A stretch of 64,000 nt of DNA from assembly GCF_012726295.1 (NCBI RefSeq), contig NZ_JABAOB010000001.1:1550001-1614000 (forward strand), given 5' to 3'. Source of the stretch: Chitinophaga sp. Ak27. Lineage in GTDB: Bacteria; Bacteroidota; Bacteroidia; Chitinophagales; Chitinophagaceae. The first letter of the stretch is position 1, and the number at the start of each line of letters is the position of its first letter. The notes beneath the pieces are model-generated. The model had not been told where the DNA came from. It saw only the letters and a list, made by a program, of their open reading frames with translations, and searched no databases. A program made the position numbers and the translations under genes. Below are positions 32,782 to 42,880 of the stretch, one piece after another.

Positions 32782-33618
32782 TTAGAAGAGAACTTGTTCC
32801 CCGTTTTCATCAATAAACACATACTTGTTGGCCGACTGATAAAACTTCAGGAGAAAACGTTTGGCAGGCGCGGCTTTGCTGAAGAAGTCATAATCACCGG
32901 TATTGTCGTTTCTTTTCTCCAGTACGTACCCCGACTCCGGATGTTCTGATACCCATGCCATAGGATATTGCAACAGGTACCTGGTATTGGCGATGTAATA
33001 CAGCGTTCTCGGAATTTCCATGTACCAGTCCGGGTAGGAATTGGCAATAACAAGGTCCGTAGTACCACTGCTGATGAGAAATAGCTGATGCTTCACCCGG
33101 GAGTACTTACCCATGGAACCAGCCCAGGACGACCACCACGCCGGCTCTTCCAGGCGGTTGGAATACAAGATGCGCTTGGAACGGATAGACACCGGCAAAT
33201 TGGATGAGAAGTCGGTACCACCGGATATCCGGATAGTAAGATTCACAGATTTATTCGCCAGTGCGGTGTCTGTATTGAGCAGGATCACGGGGATACGGGT
33301 AGTCCCCGAATCAGCCGGCATGGTATACACCGGCTTCAACGGCTCGTAATGCTTACCGGCGACGGCGGTAGTGGCGCTATCCACTGCTGCTATTGAAAAA
33401 TGCCGGTCCTGGTGAGTAATTTTTCCGGAGATGATTACCGGCACCCAGATGGTATCTTTTTCCAGATCCGGGTGATAGGCAAAGGAATAAACAAGACTGT
33501 CTGTATTGGCATAATTCAGGTAGATATTATCCCTGGTCAGATCATAAGGCGCAATATTGTCCTTTTTACAGCTGAATAACAGGCAGGCAAGAATAGTGAT
33601 GATACTTAATCTTTTCAT
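32782..33618 (-). CDS. DUF4843-type lipoprotein
   Basis: A 278-residue lipoprotein with lipobox LLFSC (about Cys16). The sequence has beta-sandwich character (DNIYLNYANTDSLVYSFAYH, then RIPVILLNTDTALANKSVNL) as in the DUF4843 family encoded after SusD genes. The role is unknown; surface binding is inferred from location. The frame is open to 33711 but the Met at 33618 precedes a proper lipoprotein signal. It is separated by 10 bases from both neighbours. Confidence 0.8.
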   Translation of the reverse strand: MKRLSIITILACLLFSCKKDNIAPYDLTRDNIYLNYANTDSLVYSFAYHPDLEKDTIWVPVIISGKITHQDRHFSIAAVDSATTAVAGKHYEPLKPVYTMPADSGTTRIPVILLNTDTALANKSVNLTIRISGGTDFSSNLPVSIRSKRILYSNRLEEPAWWSSWAGSMGKYSRVKHQLFLISSGTTDLVIANSYPDWYMEIPRTLYYIANTRYLLQYPMAWVSEHPESGYVLEKRNDNTGDYDFFSKAAPAKRFLLKFYQSANKYVFIDENGEQVLF

Positions 33619-33628
33619 GGTGTGCTTG

Positions 33629-35107
33629 TTAATTGTTTCTGTATGCGTTTTCATCATCCGGTAACGGCAATACGAAAATGCTGTTCGATGGTTGTCTGGA
33701 ATTGGTAGCATTGATGGTCACGGCATGGTGTAGTCGCTTGTACATGAAAAATATCTGGCTCTCACCGTAAAACTCTTTCCTGGCTTCTTTTATCAGGAGA
33801 TCAATAAAAGCTGCCTTGCTGGCCACACTGCTCACCTGGTAACCGATGCCGCGGGCGGCACGTACCTGGTTATAATAATTCAAAGCGCGTTGAGGATCTT
33901 TGTCGTAGCTGGCTTCCGCTGCAATGTAATAGAGTTCTGACAGCCGGATGGCCGGCGCTACCAACGGGTGAATGTTAGTAAGCGGCTGTGCATTCCGGTA
34001 GTATTTCTGCAACACGGCCCGGTCCGGTCCTCCGGTGGTAGCCGCAGTATTAAGGAACCATTGCTTCAGTCGCCAGTCCTCTGCACCCACGGTACCGATT
34101 TCATAAATATCATTCACCTGGTCCGCAGTGCCGCTATAGGCAGGATTCTGCTGGGTAAAGCGGGCCTGCAACGATTCGATGATGCTTTGGGTTTCAGTAT
34201 ACCAGCAGCCGATCAACTCCTTATAAAAGATGCGGTCGCGCAGCTGGATATCTGTCTGGAAGAAATCTTCCTGCCGGGTGAAAGGAAACTTGGCAGATGA
34301 TATCACCTCTGCCGCATTGTTTAATGCATTGGTATAGTCGTTTCGGTAGAGATACACCCGCGACAGCTCACCGCAAACCGCATAGTAGTTCATCCGGTGC
34401 CGGCGGTTTTGCATGAACAGATCTGCATTTTTCAGTTCAGTTGCTTTGTCATCGCCGGGATAACCAACGGTATAAGCGGTATTTTTAATTGGGTCCCCTT
34501 GCAGGAGGTTCTTAGCCGTACTGAGATCCCGCAGTACGCTATCGAGGGCTGCATTTACGGGAGAGAATGGCGTAGAAGTGGTGCCCACCCTGGTAACATA
34601 TGGAATCCCTTTCTGTGTAGGGCCATTAACATAAGACGGTGCAAACAGGCGCAGCATATCGAAGTGCAGATATGCGCGCAGCGCCAGCGTTTCTCCCTTA
34701 ATCAACCGGTAATTGCCAGGGCTGAACAAGGTTGTGTCTTTATCAATAGCCTGCAACAGGTAGTTGCAGTTGGCAATAGCCTTGTAGGCATTGCCCCACA
34801 CATCGTTTACCATGCCTTTCACTGCGCCGCCGGTATAAATGAAGTTGGCAATGTCCTGGTTGGTGACGTCGCTGAATGTATAGTTCTGTCCCAGCACATC
34901 CAGCATGTTATAGGTAAGCTGGCCGCCGTAAAGCGATTGGCTGGCGCAAAGCGTGTAAATGCCGTTGAGCGCCTCTTTAAAGCCCTGCTCTGAATTGAAC
35001 AGTTCATCTCTGTCTACCTGTGTTTGTGGCTTTATATCCAGGAACTTCCTGCAGGAAATCATCGATGCGCCCAGGCTCAGTATTACTATTAATTTCTTCA
35101 TGATCAT
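33629..35107 (-). CDS. SusD/RagB-family outer-membrane lipoprotein
   Basis: A 492-residue SusD-type protein with lipobox MISC and the family start RKFLDIKPQTQVDRDELFNS, helical TPR-like parts (FKEALNGIYTLC) and the C-terminal SELYYIAAEASYDKDPQRAL with FYGESQIFFMYKRLHH. SusD lids the SusC channel and captures ligand. Either Met at 35107 or the one two codons later may start it. Six bases separate it from the SusC gene. The operon carries no sugar-cleaving enzyme, so the ligand may not be a polysaccharide. Confidence 0.92.
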   Translation of the reverse strand: MIMKKLIVILSLGASMISCRKFLDIKPQTQVDRDELFNSEQGFKEALNGIYTLCASQSLYGGQLTYNMLDVLGQNYTFSDVTNQDIANFIYTGGAVKGMVNDVWGNAYKAIANCNYLLQAIDKDTTLFSPGNYRLIKGETLALRAYLHFDMLRLFAPSYVNGPTQKGIPYVTRVGTTSTPFSPVNAALDSVLRDLSTAKNLLQGDPIKNTAYTVGYPGDDKATELKNADLFMQNRRHRMNYYAVCGELSRVYLYRNDYTNALNNAAEVISSAKFPFTRQEDFFQTDIQLRDRIFYKELIGCWYTETQSIIESLQARFTQQNPAYSGTADQVNDIYEIGTVGAEDWRLKQWFLNTAATTGGPDRAVLQKYYRNAQPLTNIHPLVAPAIRLSELYYIAAEASYDKDPQRALNYYNQVRAARGIGYQVSSVASKAAFIDLLIKEARKEFYGESQIFFMYKRLHHAVTINATNSRQPSNSIFVLPLPDDENAYRNN

Positions 35108-35113
35108 GGCTGT

Positions 35114-38100
35114 TTAGAAGGTAGCAAGGATAGAACAGGTAAGACTTCTCGCAAACGGATAATCTATTCCCCTTTCCTGTCTTACACTGGATATATGGAG
35201 AATATCATTCATAGTTACTGCTCCCCGCAGTGATTGCAGGCCGATACTTTTGGCCATGCCTTGTGCCAGGTCGTAGGAGAAGTAGAGTGACTGCAGCTCC
35301 AGCAGGTTTTCTTTCTGCACAAACCTGCTGCTGGCATAGGTAAGGTTAAGATCGGTGATATTCTTATACAAAGCCTGATCGCCCGGCTGCTGCCAGCGCA
35401 TGGTCAGCGCCCTGCTGTCTACGTTAAAGCGCGGGTCTGCATTTTCAATCCTGTCTACCAGCGTTTGGTTATACATGTCGCCACCAAATCTGTAGTGGAA
35501 GCTGAAGCTCATCATCCAGCGTTTCCAGGTGATATTACTACCGAAGAAGCCTTCCGCTTTTGGTGTGTAATCGCCGATGGGCCGGGTGTAGGCTACGTCG
35601 TAGTCGTAGGTGAGACTTCCATCCGGCTTTTCGTAGATCTCCCGTCCATTTTGCGGGTCGATACCGTGTGATTTTACACCGTATATCGTGTTGTACGACT
35701 GGCCTTCTGCAAAACGCAGCAGTGGCTTGCCCTGTGCGCCCTTGTTCGGATCCATCTGGTAATTATTAACGCTTTCATTGTAGGCTTTCAGTGCGTTGGA
35801 TATTTTAACGATGGTATTGGTATTATGCGCCAGGTTACCAGTAATGTTGATGTTCAGGTTTTCTTTGCGCAGGGCATTGATAGTTACGTATAGCTCGTAG
35901 CCCTTGTTGGCCATATCACCCAGGTTTTCCTTATAAGTAGAAAAACCGGTAGAAGGCGCAATATTGATATCTGTCAACAGCCCTTTGGTCAGCTTATAAT
36001 AATACACCGGCGTAAGGATAATCCTATCCTGCAACAGGCCAATTTCCGCACGGGCTTCGTAGTTGGTCGTTTTTTGCCATTGCAGGTTATCATTACCGTA
36101 GCCGTTTACAATAGCGCCGATACCGGTAGAATACCAGTTAGAGGTCTGGTAACTATAAGTAGTTCTGGCGAGGAAAGGAGGAAAATCCACCGATCCGGTC
36201 ACGCCGGCAGTACCGGTGAGTTTCAACTTCGACAGGAAAGGCAGACTAGCTTTGAACCAGTCTTCGTTATGTACATTCCAGCCAATACCGCCGGACCAGA
36301 AAGGTGCAAACCTTTTATTGGCGCCGAAAGCGGAGGACCCGTCCAAACGAACGGCTGCATCGAACAGGTATTTATTCTGGTACGAGTAGCTGCCGCTGAA
36401 GAAGGAGCCGATCAGGCGTCTTTCATCCACGTTGCCGCTGGGGGCTGCGTTGGGTGTATAGGTGCGGGCAAAGGCGATACTGCTAAATTTATCATTGGAG
36501 AAGCCACGTGCCTGGAAGCCTTTAAAATCGCTGGTAGCAGAGGTGATGTTAGCGCCTAATACGGCGTTCACGGAGTGCTGACCAATCAGTTTATTATAAA
36601 CCATGCGGATGTTACCATCCAGGTTGAGAGAGCGTGTAGCCGTATAATCATAGGAGCCTTTGTTCATGGCCTGTTCCGGGGGATCCAGGTAAAACGCATT
36701 ACTGAAAGGGGAAACAAATTTATCGGTGGTAGTTTTGGTACTGTTCAAACTCATGAGGCCTATTACGCGTAAGGCGGGCGTGATGCGCCAATCGGCTGAA
36801 AATGCATCGATCAATTCCAGGTAATCTGATTTGTCGAAATTGCCCAGGCTGGCTTCATAGAGCGGGTTCAACACCGGTACATTCTTGTATTGGCTGCTGC
36901 CTGGCTGGTGCGTATCCACGCGCCAGTTGGCGATTTCCCGGATCAGTTTACCATCATCTCCATAAATAGGATAATAGGGATTCATGGCCACATAGGTGGA
37001 GAAGTCGCCGTAGTTGGAGTTGCGTGCATTCACCTGGGTAACAGTCAGGTCGTTTTTCAGCACTAACCTCCGGTTAGGATTGTAGGTAAAACTCATGCCA
37101 CCGCTGTAACGGTTACGGCCGGAGTTCTTCATCACCCCGGGATCTGTTTGATACCGGAGGTCTACTCCATAACGAAAGCTGGAGTCGCCGCCTTCTACAT
37201 ATACTGAGTGCTTCTGCGAGTAAGCATTGCGGAGCGGTTGCGACAACCAGTAGCTATTTACGCCGCTCACTACATTTTTCAGTTTTGAATAGTATTGCTG
37301 ATCCAGTTCGTCTTGTGTGTTGGCGGTGTTGTTTTTGGAAGAGTATAAGCCGGCACGTCTTTCATATTCCAGTTTGTCAGTGGCATTGAGTACACTGTAG
37401 TCGCTGAGGTCGGGGGCTGTAGCCTTCATCTCAGCATTGTACGATAATCGCAGACGGCCTGGCTGTGGTGCTTTGGTGGTGATCACAATAACACCGTTGG
37501 CGGCGCGGGAACCATACACTGCCGTGGCGGCGGCATCTTTCAGGATGGTAACGCTGGCAATACGGTTAATGTCCAGGTCTACTACCTTCTGCAGGGGTAC
37601 TTCAAATCCGTCCATGATAAATACGGGCAGGTTGTAAGAGCTGGAGAGATTGTTCCTGTCCAGTATCTCGCCGTTAGGCATGGCAGTGGTTCCCCTGATG
37701 TTAATCTTGGGCATGGCATTGGGATCGGAGCCGAACAGGTTGTTGTCGGCTATCCGGAAAGAGGGATCAAAGGAGGCAAGGCCTTTGAGCATATTCTGCG
37801 GGTTGAGACGCTTCAGGTCTTCTCCTTTTACCACGATGGCGTTACCGGTGTAATTGTCTTTTTTGATCACCTGGTAACCCGTTACCACCACATCATTCAG
37901 GGAGCTGGCCTTGGGCGACAGGACGATGGTTTGGTTGCGGATAGCGTGTACAGGCACTTCCTTTGTGCTGTAGCCAACGCTGGTGAGTATGAGCACATCT
38001 CCCGGATCGGCGCTGATATTAAACTGTCCCTTTTCGTTGGTGAGCGCCCGCGCAGCGGCGTTTTTTACGAATACAGAAACCGCAATCACTGCTTCTTTGG

Positions 38101-38542
38101 TAAGGCTATCCACTACTTTTCCGTAAACCAGGCTATCCTTTACAGTACTGCTGTTGGCAGGCGCTCCGTGGTCTGCACCATTTCCGGTAGTGATGACGAT
38201 CGTTTTGCTGACGATGGTGTAACCAAGATTGAATTTTTTCAGACAGGCCTGCAAGGCTGCATCGAGGCTGGCATTCTTCAGTTCAACATCTGTTTTGAGA
38301 GATGCAGGGTTTATGTTGCCCTTGTAGAAAAATGTAAAGCCGGTTTGCTTTTTGATGTCGCTGAAAATAGTTTCCAGTGTTGCATTGTGCCGACTGATGG
38401 TGACAGACTGGCTGGCCGCGCGGACTGGTAAAAAGAATAATACGATCAGTGGCAGCAGGATCCACGATCTCAAAGGTGAGCGCAAGCGTTTCTCTGCCCT
38501 TGCCGCGAATGACAAAGGAGGACAATGAAACTTAAATTTCAT
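35114..38542 (-). CDS. SusC/RagA-family TonB-dependent transporter with STN domain
   Basis: A 1142-residue outer-membrane receptor. After the signal there is an STN domain (about 48-115, ATLETIFSDIKKQTGFTFFY), a carboxypeptidase-regulatory-like domain (about 135-215), the SusC plug (about 225-375, with LNDVVVTGYQ and TILKDAAATAVYGSRAANG) and the 22-strand barrel to the end. The STN domain lets such receptors signal to a FecR anti-sigma factor, and the FecR and sigma genes precede it. It imports an oligomer or chelate with SusD; ligand unknown. Confidence 0.94.
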   Translation of the reverse strand: MKFKFHCPPLSFAARAEKRLRSPLRSWILLPLIVLFFLPVRAASQSVTISRHNATLETIFSDIKKQTGFTFFYKGNINPASLKTDVELKNASLDAALQACLKKFNLGYTIVSKTIVITTGNGADHGAPANSSTVKDSLVYGKVVDSLTKEAVIAVSVFVKNAAARALTNEKGQFNISADPGDVLILTSVGYSTKEVPVHAIRNQTIVLSPKASSLNDVVVTGYQVIKKDNYTGNAIVVKGEDLKRLNPQNMLKGLASFDPSFRIADNNLFGSDPNAMPKINIRGTTAMPNGEILDRNNLSSSYNLPVFIMDGFEVPLQKVVDLDINRIASVTILKDAAATAVYGSRAANGVIVITTKAPQPGRLRLSYNAEMKATAPDLSDYSVLNATDKLEYERRAGLYSSKNNTANTQDELDQQYYSKLKNVVSGVNSYWLSQPLRNAYSQKHSVYVEGGDSSFRYGVDLRYQTDPGVMKNSGRNRYSGGMSFTYNPNRRLVLKNDLTVTQVNARNSNYGDFSTYVAMNPYYPIYGDDGKLIREIANWRVDTHQPGSSQYKNVPVLNPLYEASLGNFDKSDYLELIDAFSADWRITPALRVIGLMSLNSTKTTTDKFVSPFSNAFYLDPPEQAMNKGSYDYTATRSLNLDGNIRMVYNKLIGQHSVNAVLGANITSATSDFKGFQARGFSNDKFSSIAFARTYTPNAAPSGNVDERRLIGSFFSGSYSYQNKYLFDAAVRLDGSSAFGANKRFAPFWSGGIGWNVHNEDWFKASLPFLSKLKLTGTAGVTGSVDFPPFLARTTYSYQTSNWYSTGIGAIVNGYGNDNLQWQKTTNYEARAEIGLLQDRIILTPVYYYKLTKGLLTDINIAPSTGFSTYKENLGDMANKGYELYVTINALRKENLNINITGNLAHNTNTIVKISNALKAYNESVNNYQMDPNKGAQGKPLLRFAEGQSYNTIYGVKSHGIDPQNGREIYEKPDGSLTYDYDVAYTRPIGDYTPKAEGFFGSNITWKRWMMSFSFHYRFGGDMYNQTLVDRIENADPRFNVDSRALTMRWQQPGDQALYKNITDLNLTYASSRFVQKENLLELQSLYFSYDLAQGMAKSIGLQSLRGAVTMNDILHISSVRQERGIDYPFARSLTCSILATF

Positions 38543-38717
38543 GTTGGTCGGATTTAGTCGATAAAATGAGCGTATAAGCGCCGGCTGGTAGCGGATACTA
38601 CTGGTGGCATCCGGCGTTATCGCATGCTGGTTGATTTGGTAAGTTGGTTTTAGATGATTATTCGTTCATACATACAATCTTGAAATTTTAGTTGACAGTG
38701 ATGGTGCTATGACCGCA

Positions 38718-39869
38718 TTAATTTTTATTGGTAACTGTGATGATGTTGTCCTTTACTTCGAATGTTATCCCGTTGATCTCCAATATTTTTAAAACATCTT
38801 CCAGTTTACTGTTCCTGGATATTTCCCCGAAAAATCTTTCCTCCGGTATAGGACCGCTGTACCTTATCTGCACATTGTACCATCGCGCCACATCGCGCAT
38901 CACAGATGGCAGGTTGTCATTTTTAAAGGAGAACAGGTTATTTATCCAGGCAGTTTCCTTTTCTGTATCTGCGGTGGTGGTCCGGATACTATTGCCGGTA
39001 TTTCCTTCGCAGATGGCCTGCTGACCGGGTTGGATCACGACTGATCCGCCGTTGTGGCTCACCTTTACCGCGCCCTGCAGGAGGGTGGTTTTAGATAAAC
39101 CATCTTCCGGGTAAGCATTTACGTTAAACACGGTGCCCAATACCTGTATAGACTGCTGCCCTGCCTGTACCACAAACGGCCTAGCCGGATCGGCAGCAAT
39201 GTCAAAGTAGGCTTCGCCTGTTAACCTAACCGTTCTGTTGGCCGCGCCGAAAGCGGCGGGATACTTCAATGTGCTGGCGGCATTCAACCATACGATAGAA
39301 TTATCCGGCAGCACGATTTTGAACTTCGTGCCTGCCGGGGTGGACAATACATTTTCCTGGTTAGGATCACTCTTTTCAGCGGATGTGGTTTTATATAATA
39401 ATGTGCCGTCTTTTTCTTTGGTGATAATAACTCCCTGCTGGCTGGCGATCTGGCCGCCGGTGGCGCTGTCGAGCGCTATCACGGTGCCATCGGCCAGGCG
39501 GAGTGTAGGAGCGCCGGTGGCATATGCCCTTGCCTCCTGTCGTTGTGATGTTGGCTGTTGGCGCAGGAAGAATACAGCACCGGTGCCAATCGCGGCTACG
39601 ATGGCTGCTGCTGCAGCCCATCGCCACACCGGCATGCGCTTTCCCTGTGCTGGCGGCGCTGCTACCGCTATCTCCGCATCTATCTTGCTTTTCAGCCGTG
39701 CTTTCATCTCTTCGTAGGCCGACTCATTTTCCGCTGTGATAAGGTCTTCTTCTGTATCATGCAGGTCAAACCAGGATTCCAGGAACACCATCTCTTCACC
39801 AGTGGCGTTTCCTGTTCTGAATCGATTTAGCATTAATTTGAAAAGCTCCCGCTCGCGGTTATCCATCAT
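38718..39869 (-). CDS. FecR-family anti-sigma factor
   Basis: A 383-residue single-pass regulator. The N-terminal cytosolic part (about 1-80) should bind the sigma factor, the membrane segment WRWAAAAAIVAAIGTGAVFF is near 83-103, the FecR domain (about 175-285) has IVWLNAASTLKYPAAF and GEAYFDIAADPARPFVV, and a C-terminal DUF4974 (about 310-383) has RFFGEISRNSKLEDVLKIL. It conveys the state of the adjacent SusC receptor to the sigma factor encoded 85 bases upstream. The 175-base gap to SusC may hold a second promoter. Confidence 0.93.
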   Translation of the reverse strand: MMDNRERELFKLMLNRFRTGNATGEEMVFLESWFDLHDTEEDLITAENESAYEEMKARLKSKIDAEIAVAAPPAQGKRMPVWRWAAAAAIVAAIGTGAVFFLRQQPTSQRQEARAYATGAPTLRLADGTVIALDSATGGQIASQQGVIITKEKDGTLLYKTTSAEKSDPNQENVLSTPAGTKFKIVLPDNSIVWLNAASTLKYPAAFGAANRTVRLTGEAYFDIAADPARPFVVQAGQQSIQVLGTVFNVNAYPEDGLSKTTLLQGAVKVSHNGGSVVIQPGQQAICEGNTGNSIRTTTADTEKETAWINNLFSFKNDNLPSVMRDVARWYNVQIRYSGPIPEERFFGEISRNSKLEDVLKILEINGITFEVKDNIITVTNKN

Positions 39870-39954
39870 GGCCTGTTTCTATTAGTATGAGTAGAAATAT
39901 TCAAATCCGCCCACGCAGATAATAAATATTTTTAATTTATATATGACTAGGAAA

Positions 39955-40533
39955 TTATTTCATAGTTAATAACAGGGCAACATGCAGTATGATCAGCGAC
40001 TCCCTCAGTTTGGCCAAGGCTCTGCCCATTTGATTCCTGACAGTCTTCTCTGACACGCCCAGCTGTTCAGCGATCTGCTGTGTATTGCGTCCTTCCTGGA
40101 ACCGCAGGTTGAAAACCTGCCTTTGTTGCGCCGGCAGCGTATTGGTGAGCGCTTCAAACGCAGCCTGGAATTCCTTATACAGCACATGCCCATCTGCCAG
40201 ACCGTAGCTTCGCAGCAGGTCCTCGCTGTCGTCCGGCAAGTCGCCATACCGGCTTTCCTTTTCCATTTGCCTGAAAACTCCGTTGCGCGTGGCTATACGC
40301 AGGTACCCGGGAAGATTATCAATGGGGGTCGCTTTTTCCCGGGTCCATAACTGAACAAACACGTCCTGCGCTACATCCTGCGCCACATCTGCATTACGTA
40401 TACGCTTGAAAGCGATGTTGAAAACATCCTTCCAGTAACGGTTATATAAAACGTCAAAAGCAAGACCATTCCTTCTGCCGATCTCAGCTAAAAGGTCCTG
40501 GTCATTTGCATGCAGTAATTCATCCCTCCCCAT
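39955..40533 (-). CDS. ECF RNA polymerase sigma factor
   Basis: A 192-residue sigma-70 family ECF factor. Region 2 (about 25-90) reads YNRYWKDVFNIAFKRI and AQDVAQDVFVQLW; region 4 (about 130-180) reads LPAQQRQVFNLRFQEG with the helix-turn-helix TQQIAEQLGVSEKTVRNQMG. It is the first gene of the seven-gene minus-strand operon ending with the TlpA-like gene, paired with the FecR-type gene downstream. It likely drives the SusCD operon when the receptor is occupied. Confidence 0.93.
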   Translation of the reverse strand: MGRDELLHANDQDLLAEIGRRNGLAFDVLYNRYWKDVFNIAFKRIRNADVAQDVAQDVFVQLWTREKATPIDNLPGYLRIATRNGVFRQMEKESRYGDLPDDSEDLLRSYGLADGHVLYKEFQAAFEALTNTLPAQQRQVFNLRFQEGRNTQQIAEQLGVSEKTVRNQMGRALAKLRESLIILHVALLLTMK

Positions 40534-40638
40534 AATTGACCATAAAACTAAAAATAGTTTCGGTTTGTAAAAAGATTCTTTGTTTTAATAGTGGGATGCA
40601 AATGTTAACCGGCAACAAACAGTGTCCTGATCGTAAAA

Positions 40639-40666
40639 GAGAAAGGGGCGTTTCCACCCCTTTCTC
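40639..40666 (-). terminator. Intrinsic terminator of the GH31 operon
   Basis: GAGAAAGGGG (40639-40648) pairs with CCCCTTTCTC (40657-40666), a perfect 10-base stem. Read on the minus strand the stem is followed by TTTT, so it ends the operon that finishes with the GH31 gene and separates it from the next sigma gene. Confidence 0.88.
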
Positions 40667-40713
40667 CCTATTTTACACAAGTAAATGAAAAAAATATTCC
40701 CTACGGGAAATGC

Positions 40714-42876
40714 TTATTTTTGAGGAGATGGCAGCATAAACCGCCATTTAATATCTTTATACGCCTGCTTTACCCCCTGTTTGTTTTCTATCACTACCTT
40801 TTCCTGCCATTTTCCCTGCTTATTCTTTTTAGCAGAAAACTGGTACTGCATATATTTCCCTTGCTGGTAATCATAGGATTCCCCATCATCATCATATAGC
40901 ACCGATGCACTTTCTGCCTCACCATAGTGGCGGACTTCCAGCGGAAATTGTTCACCGGGCGCCGGGGTATGCAATACTGGTGGGATCATAGGAATAATGC
41001 CACCGTCTTTTACGTATAAGGGTATTTTATCTAAGCCAGGCTTAGCAACAATGATACTGCCGTTTCCAACATATTCGCCGGTGTAAAAGTCGTACCATTT
41101 GCCTTGCGGCAGTATCACCTTTCTTTCCGTTTGGCCGGCAAACATTGGCGCTACCAGGAGGTTATCTCCCAGCATAAACTGATCTTTCACATCTTCCCGC
41201 AGGGCTACCTGGTAGGGATTTTCTGTTCCATCCAGTGCAGCCTTCTCCGACTGATGACTAAAAGAGAAGCCTTCTACCAGGTTCATGGCTCTAACCGGCG
41301 GTTTTCCTTCCAGGTAGTATTGAGAGAAAACGGTATAGAGATAAGGGAACAACTGCATGCGCAGTAATGCCACATCTTTTACCTGTTTTTCCACTTCCGG
41401 GAAACTCCATGGTTTGGTGCCATCCGCCCAGGCATTGAGCATAGCCATCGGAGAAAAGCAAGCCGACTGCATACGCCGCAACCATTCTTCTGCTGTTTTG
41501 GAGGCCCTTACTTCCGGTGTCCAGAGCACGCCGATAAAACTACTGTTGCACAACGCGGTGATAAAATCGCGATGGTTGTAATAATCGTTATAGATTACAT
41601 ACGGTAACGAGGAAGCGCCCGCATTCGAAGCACGTACCAGGCCATAGGTACGTACACCTTTTTCTTTGAACCATTCGGCGGTAGCTCGCTGCATCATTAC
41701 TCCAAATAACTGGCGCATTTGTTCTGCACTCGTTCCGGAAGGGAAAGTAGCTACATCCGGCCATAGCCAGTTATCATATCCATCTACTTCATCAATTTTA
41801 TAACCAGAAACACCGATATCAACATGCTGTTTTCTGAAAAGCTGTTTATACAACTCCTGTGCAGGTTGCAAGGTAAGATCCGGTACCAATCCATTCCATA
41901 CGGTATGAGAACCCGATAGTGGCTTCGCCGCTTCGTACAGCGACGACGCAGGTGACAGGTAAGGGTTCAGCCATAAATTGAGACGAATGCCTTTTGCCTT
42001 CATGTCTTTTACAAAACCTGCCGGATCGGGGAATCTTGTTTTATCCCATTCAAAAGTACAGGGATAGGCTTTTGTTTGCCAACCTGGCTCCAGCCCGATA
42101 AAGTCCAGCGGAAAGCCATGTTGTTTAAATGCCCCGGCTTCTGCTTCCACCTGGTCTGCGGTAGACAACGTAGGCATACGATGTGTAAAACCAAGTCCCC
42201 ATTTAGGAGGCAGCACGCCCCCGCCATTGAACAGGTTATAACGTTGTACTACTTCCATTGGGGTATTACCAGCAAAAACATATACCTCTGTACCCGCTGT
42301 TGGCACCAACATTTCCACCGCATCAGAATAAGGCTGTGCACTCCAGTCGGCTTCCGTATTCCGGTCGTATACTTTGGGAGGATGCTGGCTGTTCACCCGC
42401 ACCGCTGATCCTGCATATACCGTAATATAACGGGCACTGTTTATCAACACGCCATATCCCTTGCTGGAAATATAAAAAGGAACTGGGGCATGGGAACGGC
42501 CATTGTCGCTGCCCCCGTAGTGATCCATGTGCAGGTTCAACACTTGCCCCCGGCGGTTAACCGTTTTAAATTGCAAACCAAGGCCAAACAGCTGTTCTTC
42601 TGCCTGCAAAGGAAAACGCAGGTAAACCTTTCCCTCCTTTATTTCCGCGTTACAATCCGGCAAAGGAAGCGGAAATGGCTGCTCTCCCAGCTTTTGCAAT
42701 GCCTCTTTCCGGGGACTTCCACCTGCTGTTCCCAGCAGGTCTACCTTATCCGGCTGCCCCACGGTAGCTTTCCAGATACCTGGTGCCACCTGTTCCCATT
42801 TTAAAGGTACCCGCTGCGCCTGCGATACTGATCCGATAAAAATACAGATCAGGAAAAAAAACAATTTCGTCTTCAT
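40714..42876 (-). CDS. GH31-family glycoside hydrolase (alpha-glycosidase)
   Basis: A 720-residue secreted enzyme (signal ending SVSQAQ). The N-terminal GH31 beta-sandwich has EEQLFGLGLQFKTVNRRGQV. The barrel begins around PPKWGLGFTHRM, contains the nucleophile region GYKIDEVDGYDNW, and continues to FIGVLWTPEVRASKTAEEW with the probable acid/base. C-terminal beta domains follow, with YDDDGESYDYQQGKY. GH31 members release alpha-glucose, alpha-xylose or alpha-galactose; the IDEVDG form departs from the classic WxDMNE. An open frame extends to 42939; the Met at 42876 gives the signal peptide and follows the SusD stop by four bases. It is the only enzyme in this SusCD operon. Confidence 0.88.
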   Translation of the reverse strand: MKTKLFFFLICIFIGSVSQAQRVPLKWEQVAPGIWKATVGQPDKVDLLGTAGGSPRKEALQKLGEQPFPLPLPDCNAEIKEGKVYLRFPLQAEEQLFGLGLQFKTVNRRGQVLNLHMDHYGGSDNGRSHAPVPFYISSKGYGVLINSARYITVYAGSAVRVNSQHPPKVYDRNTEADWSAQPYSDAVEMLVPTAGTEVYVFAGNTPMEVVQRYNLFNGGGVLPPKWGLGFTHRMPTLSTADQVEAEAGAFKQHGFPLDFIGLEPGWQTKAYPCTFEWDKTRFPDPAGFVKDMKAKGIRLNLWLNPYLSPASSLYEAAKPLSGSHTVWNGLVPDLTLQPAQELYKQLFRKQHVDIGVSGYKIDEVDGYDNWLWPDVATFPSGTSAEQMRQLFGVMMQRATAEWFKEKGVRTYGLVRASNAGASSLPYVIYNDYYNHRDFITALCNSSFIGVLWTPEVRASKTAEEWLRRMQSACFSPMAMLNAWADGTKPWSFPEVEKQVKDVALLRMQLFPYLYTVFSQYYLEGKPPVRAMNLVEGFSFSHQSEKAALDGTENPYQVALREDVKDQFMLGDNLLVAPMFAGQTERKVILPQGKWYDFYTGEYVGNGSIIVAKPGLDKIPLYVKDGGIIPMIPPVLHTPAPGEQFPLEVRHYGEAESASVLYDDDGESYDYQQGKYMQYQFSAKKNKQGKWQEKVVIENKQGVKQAYKDIKWRFMLPSPQK

Positions 42877-42880
42877 AAAA

